From positions 124,001 through 188,000 of the forward strand of contig JACKBN010000002.1 of NCBI GenBank assembly GCA_020634565.1: a stretch of DNA of 64,000 bases. The letters run 5' to 3'. Source of the stretch: Ardenticatenaceae bacterium (GTDB lineage Bacteria; Chloroflexota; Anaerolineae; Promineifilales; Promineifilaceae). The notes under the pieces are model-generated. The model saw nothing but the letters and a program-made list of their open reading frames with translations, had not been told where the DNA came from and did no database searches. A program made the position numbers and the translations under genes. The number at the start of each line of letters is the position of its first letter. Position 1 is the stretch's first letter. Shown in pieces: positions 60,562 through 64,000 of this stretch.

Positions 60562-62952
60562 ATGAGAGATGCTACCCAAGCCTCAAAATCACTCATTCTA
60601 ACCCGGCTTGTGCCTGTGATGCTGCTTTTGCTCATGTTTTGGGCGGCGCTTAGCTCAATTCAGGTAACGGCAGGCACCTACGATGAGTACGAATACATTT
60701 CTCGCGGCTACACCTACCTGAAAACCGGCAATACAAACCTCAAGCTGCGCCATCCAGTGCTGTTGGATTCGTTGGCGGCGGTGCCGCTGTTGCTGCTGCC
60801 TGATGTCCAGCTTCCGCTAGATTCGCCAGCGCTGGCAGCTGGCGATTTTCATGTTTATGCCCGCAATTTTATGTGGGAAGCCAATGCGGCAATCGCGAAC
60901 AAAATTTACTTTTTAGCCCGATTGCCCGTGATGGCGCTTTCATTGCTGCAGTCAACGGCCGTTTTCGCCTGGACCCGTCAAAAGTTTGGCACGATGGCTG
61001 GGTTGGTCGCCCTGACGTTGGTGGTTTTTGATCCAAACTGGTTGGCACACGGCCGTTTAGTTACCCCTGATGTCGGCCAAAGCACACTCATCTTTCTGTC
61101 GGTTTATACATGGTGGCGCTACCTGCAAAAATTGGCCTGGCCGCGTTTGCTGCTGGCCGGTGTTGTGCTGGGGCTGGCCCAAACCGCTGGATTCCCCGCC
61201 CTCATCCTTTATCCGATTCTCTTTTTGATCACGATGGTTCACCTTTACCAGCGGCGGAAGTTGCGTGCACTGGCCTGGCCCTGGCTGCTGCGCTTGGTCG
61301 GCCTGGGGCTACTGAGTTTGCTGACCATCTGGGCGGTGTACGGCTTTGCCTGGGGGCCGCTGCCCTGGCTCAATTTGTCCGGCCCAGCACCGTACCATTG
61401 GGCTGAATTTCAGGATTTGCTGGCCCGGTTGGACCGTCAGGATTTGGCTTACTTAAATGGCGAAGTGTATCGAGGTGGGAAGCTAGTCTTTTTTGTTGTG
61501 GCCCTGCTGTTCAAAACGCCGCTTTCTGTGCTGCTGTTGGCTCTTGCTGGGTTGATTGCCCTGCTGCGCCGGGGCTGGCTGGCAGAGATTTCGCTCTGGC
61601 TGGTGCCTGCAATTTATTACGCTACTTCGCTCACCAGTTCGTTGAACATTGGCTACCGGCATATTTTGCCGATGCTGCCCTTTTTGTACGTGTGGGGCGG
61701 AACGGCCGTTCTTGTCGCAAAACAGCGCTGGCAAAAAGTGGTCGGATTGGCTTTGCTGGGCTGGCTCCTTGTGGCTTCAATGAGCATTCGCCCATACTAC
61801 CTTACTTACTTCAACGAGCTGGCCGGCGGCCCAAGCAACGGCCTGAACCATCTGGTCGTGTCCGACCTGGATTGGGGTCAGGATTTACCGGGTTTGGCCG
61901 ATTATTTGGGCGATCAGGAAGTCTATCTGAGCTACTTCGGCACCACACCGCCGGAGCAGTTTGGCATCCGCTACCAGCCGATTCCCGCCTGGCCACCGCG
62001 CGGCATCCCCCAGCAGTGGCCGTACCACCCGGATTATCCGCTGCCGGGCACTTATGCCATTAGCGCGGCTAATCTGGTGGGGGCGCGCTTCGAGGAAAAT
62101 CCCGACACGCTGGCCTGGTTCCGCCGCCAGACGCCGCAAGCGGTCATTGGCAACTCAATTTACGTGTACGAGGTGCCGCGTTTACTGAATGCCAACGCGC
62201 CACAGGTCAATTTACTGCTCTCTGGCCTGGCGCTGGCGGATGTGCCGGGCGAATTTATTGCCGATGAGCTGCACACCAATGATGTGCAGCCGCGCTGGTT
62301 TGATGCGCAGCAAGCGCTGCTGTTGGCGACCGAAAATGGCGTGCTGCTATTGCCGGGCAGCCAACCCATCGACCCATTTTTCCAGGCAACGGTGCTGGCT
62401 TCACAAACACCGTGGCAGACGTTTACGGCCGTTTCCTCCACCAATGTCCACGCCTACCAGCTCGAGACAACGGCCGTTCTGCCCCAATTTCTCGCCGCGC
62501 AAGCCAGCGATCGCGCCTACACCAGCCCGGTTCTGGTGCCCGCGCCAGATGAAGCCCAGCTTGTAACTTTGCCGGTTGCGTTGGATACGGCCGTTTCCTT
62601 CCTTGGCTGGCAAATTATCGAACCAGGCCAGCCGGGCCAAACCATGAAAGTGATGACTGTCTGGCGGTTTGAGGAAGCACCGGCGCAGCGCTTGGCTATC
62701 TTCATGCACTTGCTGGCCCCGGATGGCACCATCCTGGCTCAGTTTGACGGCTTGGGTGCCGCCAGCGAGACGCTGCGCGCGGGCGATGTGCTCATTCAAC
62801 TGCATGAGTTGGCGCTTCCGGCCAATCTGCCGGAAAATACCCGTTGGCTCAACGTGGGCATGTATTACCCGGACAGCCTGACGCGCCTCACCTTGCCCAA
62901 CGGCGCGGGCGACCGGCTGCTGCTGCCCTTGACGCCTATCGAGGAAGAGTAA
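60562..62952 (+). CDS. GT-C membrane glycosyltransferase (family 39-like), copy 4
   Basis: 796 residues. GTYDEYEYISRGYTYL carries the acidic loop, and the N-terminal half is clearly paralogous to copy 1 (RHPVLLDSLAAVPLLLLPDV against EHPPLINSLSGLPLLLLPDL). After about residue 530 there is a soluble C-terminal part, including a beta-type domain (MKVMTVWRFEEAPAQRLAIF, MHLLAPDGTILAQFDG) like that of copies 2 and 3. Probably attaches sugars to surface polymers. Confidence 0.85.
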   Translation: MRDATQASKSLILTRLVPVMLLLLMFWAALSSIQVTAGTYDEYEYISRGYTYLKTGNTNLKLRHPVLLDSLAAVPLLLLPDVQLPLDSPALAAGDFHVYARNFMWEANAAIANKIYFLARLPVMALSLLQSTAVFAWTRQKFGTMAGLVALTLVVFDPNWLAHGRLVTPDVGQSTLIFLSVYTWWRYLQKLAWPRLLLAGVVLGLAQTAGFPALILYPILFLITMVHLYQRRKLRALAWPWLLRLVGLGLLSLLTIWAVYGFAWGPLPWLNLSGPAPYHWAEFQDLLARLDRQDLAYLNGEVYRGGKLVFFVVALLFKTPLSVLLLALAGLIALLRRGWLAEISLWLVPAIYYATSLTSSLNIGYRHILPMLPFLYVWGGTAVLVAKQRWQKVVGLALLGWLLVASMSIRPYYLTYFNELAGGPSNGLNHLVVSDLDWGQDLPGLADYLGDQEVYLSYFGTTPPEQFGIRYQPIPAWPPRGIPQQWPYHPDYPLPGTYAISAANLVGARFEENPDTLAWFRRQTPQAVIGNSIYVYEVPRLLNANAPQVNLLLSGLALADVPGEFIADELHTNDVQPRWFDAQQALLLATENGVLLLPGSQPIDPFFQATVLASQTPWQTFTAVSSTNVHAYQLETTAVLPQFLAAQASDRAYTSPVLVPAPDEAQLVTLPVALDTAVSFLGWQIIEPGQPGQTMKVMTVWRFEEAPAQRLAIFMHLLAPDGTILAQFDGLGAASETLRAGDVLIQLHELALPANLPENTRWLNVGMYYPDSLTRLTLPNGAGDRLLLPLTPIEEE

Positions 62953-62961
62953 AAGGAACCG

Positions 62962-64000
62962 ATGCTGCGAACTGCCCAACAACCATCTGCCCCCGCGCCT
63001 GCCTGGACCATGCCGCTCTGGCTGGAGATTGTCCTGTTGCTGCTGTTGTTGGCCGGGGCGCTCTTTTTGCGATTGTGGCAGTTAACGGCCGTTCCCCCCG
63101 GTTTCCATTTTGACGAAGCGATTGATCTGCGGCAGGCGCTGAACATTGTGAACGGCGCACGCCCGATTTACATCACCGAAGGTTGGGGGCGCGAGGCGTT
63201 ATATTACTACTTGGTCGCCTTTGTCCTGCAAATTGTGCCCTACAACCCGCTGGCGCTGCGCGTTTCGGCAGTGATTTGCGGCATGGGGCTGTTGGTTGTG
63301 ACATATTTGTTTGTGCGGCGCTGGTACGGCCGTCTCCCCGCCTGGATTTCCGTGGCCTGGCTCAGCTTACTCTACTGGCCGCTCTCCGCCAGCCGTTTTG
63401 GCGTACGCCACATTTCGCTGCCCTTTGTCTTTGGTCTGGCGGTGTGGGCCTTCTGGTGGGCTTGGGGTAATGATGAGGACAAGCCGGTTTCCAAGCCCCG
63501 TTTTGCCCTGGCCGGATTTTTACTGGGGCTGACGCTGTATACTTACCAGCCCGCCCGCTTTGTGCCCTTCATCTTTGTCGCCTTTTTTGCTTACCTCTGG
63601 TTGTTTCATCGCGCTGCACTGCGGCGACGGTTGACGGCGCTGGCGCTGTGGGGTGGCGTGGCTTTGCTGGTCGTGCTGCCCCTGATTGTCATTTTGCAGC
63701 AAAATAGGGGGCTGGAATCGGGCGAGCGTGCCTTTACCATCGAGCCATTAACCCAGTTGCTGGACGGTAATCCGCAGCCGGTGCTGGAAAACCTGCTGGC
63801 TACAGCCAAAGTGTTCACCATCAGTGGCGACCCGTTGGAATCGTATAACGTGCCCGACCGGCCGATTTTTGTGCCCGCCTGGTCGGGGCTGTTCTTTTAC
63901 GCGGGGCTGCTCATTGCCCTGTGGCGCTGGCGACAGCCGCTGCCCATGTTTTTGCTGCTTTGGCTGCTGCTGATGCTGGCGCCTACGGTACTCACTCTCA
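62962..64000 (+). CDS. GT-C membrane glycosyltransferase (family 39-like), copy 5 (partial)
   Basis: The open frame runs from the ATG at 62962 through the right edge, 346 codons without a stop. One hydrophobic segment precedes the outer loop PPGFHFDEAIDLRQALNIV with the acidic pair, then GWGREALYYYLVAFVL, matching copy 2 (SWGHEPLYHYL). AAAGGAA precedes the ATG, nine bases after the stop of copy 4. The C-terminal part is missing from the window. Confidence 0.85.
   Translation, partial: MLRTAQQPSAPAPAWTMPLWLEIVLLLLLLAGALFLRLWQLTAVPPGFHFDEAIDLRQALNIVNGARPIYITEGWGREALYYYLVAFVLQIVPYNPLALRVSAVICGMGLLVVTYLFVRRWYGRLPAWISVAWLSLLYWPLSASRFGVRHISLPFVFGLAVWAFWWAWGNDEDKPVSKPRFALAGFLLGLTLYTYQPARFVPFIFVAFFAYLWLFHRAALRRRLTALALWGGVALLVVLPLIVILQQNRGLESGERAFTIEPLTQLLDGNPQPVLENLLATAKVFTISGDPLESYNVPDRPIFVPAWSGLFFYAGLLIALWRWRQPLPMFLLLWLLLMLAPTVLTL

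Larger units (their letters stand above)
1..64000. repeat. Dispersed octamer ACGGCCGT (core CGGCCG), window-wide
   Basis: The palindrome CGGCCG, mostly as AACGGCCGTT or ACGGCCGT, recurs through genes and gaps alike: about 25 copies in the first 10 kb by eye. Inside genes it occurs in all three frames, giving Thr-Ala-Val, Asn-Gly-Arg or Arg-Pro-Phe. It is missing from 11.04-11.9 kb, 14.25-15.59 kb and about 57.25-59.7 kb. The behaviour is like HIP1 of cyanobacteria. Confidence 0.7.

Overview
The window looks like a long-read metagenome contig from a Chloroflexota bacterium, probably of the Anaerolineae/Ardenticatenia type. This rests on the gene repertoire and style (many GT-C family 39 glycosyltransferases, ELWxxDGT-repeat and DUF11 secreted proteins, BMP-type ABC transporter, DUF1641-linked sulfide:quinone oxidoreductase, Grx-thioredoxin reductase fusion), not on any rRNA marker; none is present. 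No IS element, CRISPR array, tRNA or rRNA was seen. An ACGGCCGT-type octamer is scattered across almost the whole window, about 25 copies in the first 10 kb by eye.

Layout. 1-3.6 kb: start of a probable M3 peptidase, then an SDR / SRPBCC / CrtI-like FAD oxidoreductase / ABA4-like operon that may modify carotenoids. 3.7-13 kb: FAS1 lipoprotein, thioredoxin reductase fusion, DUF4037, TauE exporter, HAD and MazG-like hydrolases, a broken AT-rich HNH gene, DUF2785, a monooxygenase-fold protein and an inositol-phosphatase-like enzyme. 14.2-19.5 kb: complete BMP-family nucleoside-type ABC importer. 19.5-24 kb: LLM flavin oxidoreductase, threonine synthase, a MazF-type toxin-antitoxin pair and an HTH/membrane-protein pair.

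24-35 kb is a sulfur-energy region: TorD-like chaperone, two YeeE/YedE half-transporters, a CstB-like persulfide dioxygenase/rhodanese with an in-frame UGA at the expected cysteine, a sulfide:quinone oxidoreductase with DUF1641 partner, a molybdopterin oxidoreductase, a miniature DHp-like protein, a fused FeS/NrfD membrane subunit and TusA. It is followed by a NarL-type and an OmpR-type two-component pair, an acyltransferase, a single rhodanese and a SulP sulfate permease. MoeA at 48.2-49.5 kb could supply molybdenum cofactor. The inferred flow is sulfide to persulfide (SQR), persulfide sulfur to sulfite or thiosulfate (dioxygenase/rhodanese), sulfur relay by TusA, and electrons to quinone by the molybdoenzyme/NrfD complex.

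43.4-47.1 kb holds two tandem frameshifted ELWxxDGT-repeat genes. 49.5-64 kb is an envelope region: flippase-like protein, C39/LysM protein, five GT39-type and one other GT-C membrane transferase, and a DUF11 secreted protein.

Three things stand out. (1) The UGA at residue 187 of the persulfide dioxygenase is followed at bacterial-SECIS distance by a stem-loop with an AGGU loop. (2) Short palindromes whose arms are imperfect tandem repeats fill most gene gaps and in several places lie in frame inside genes. (3) Several genes are broken by single-base deficits, mostly in homopolymer runs; these look more like read errors than decay, so frameshifted entries should be read with that in mind.
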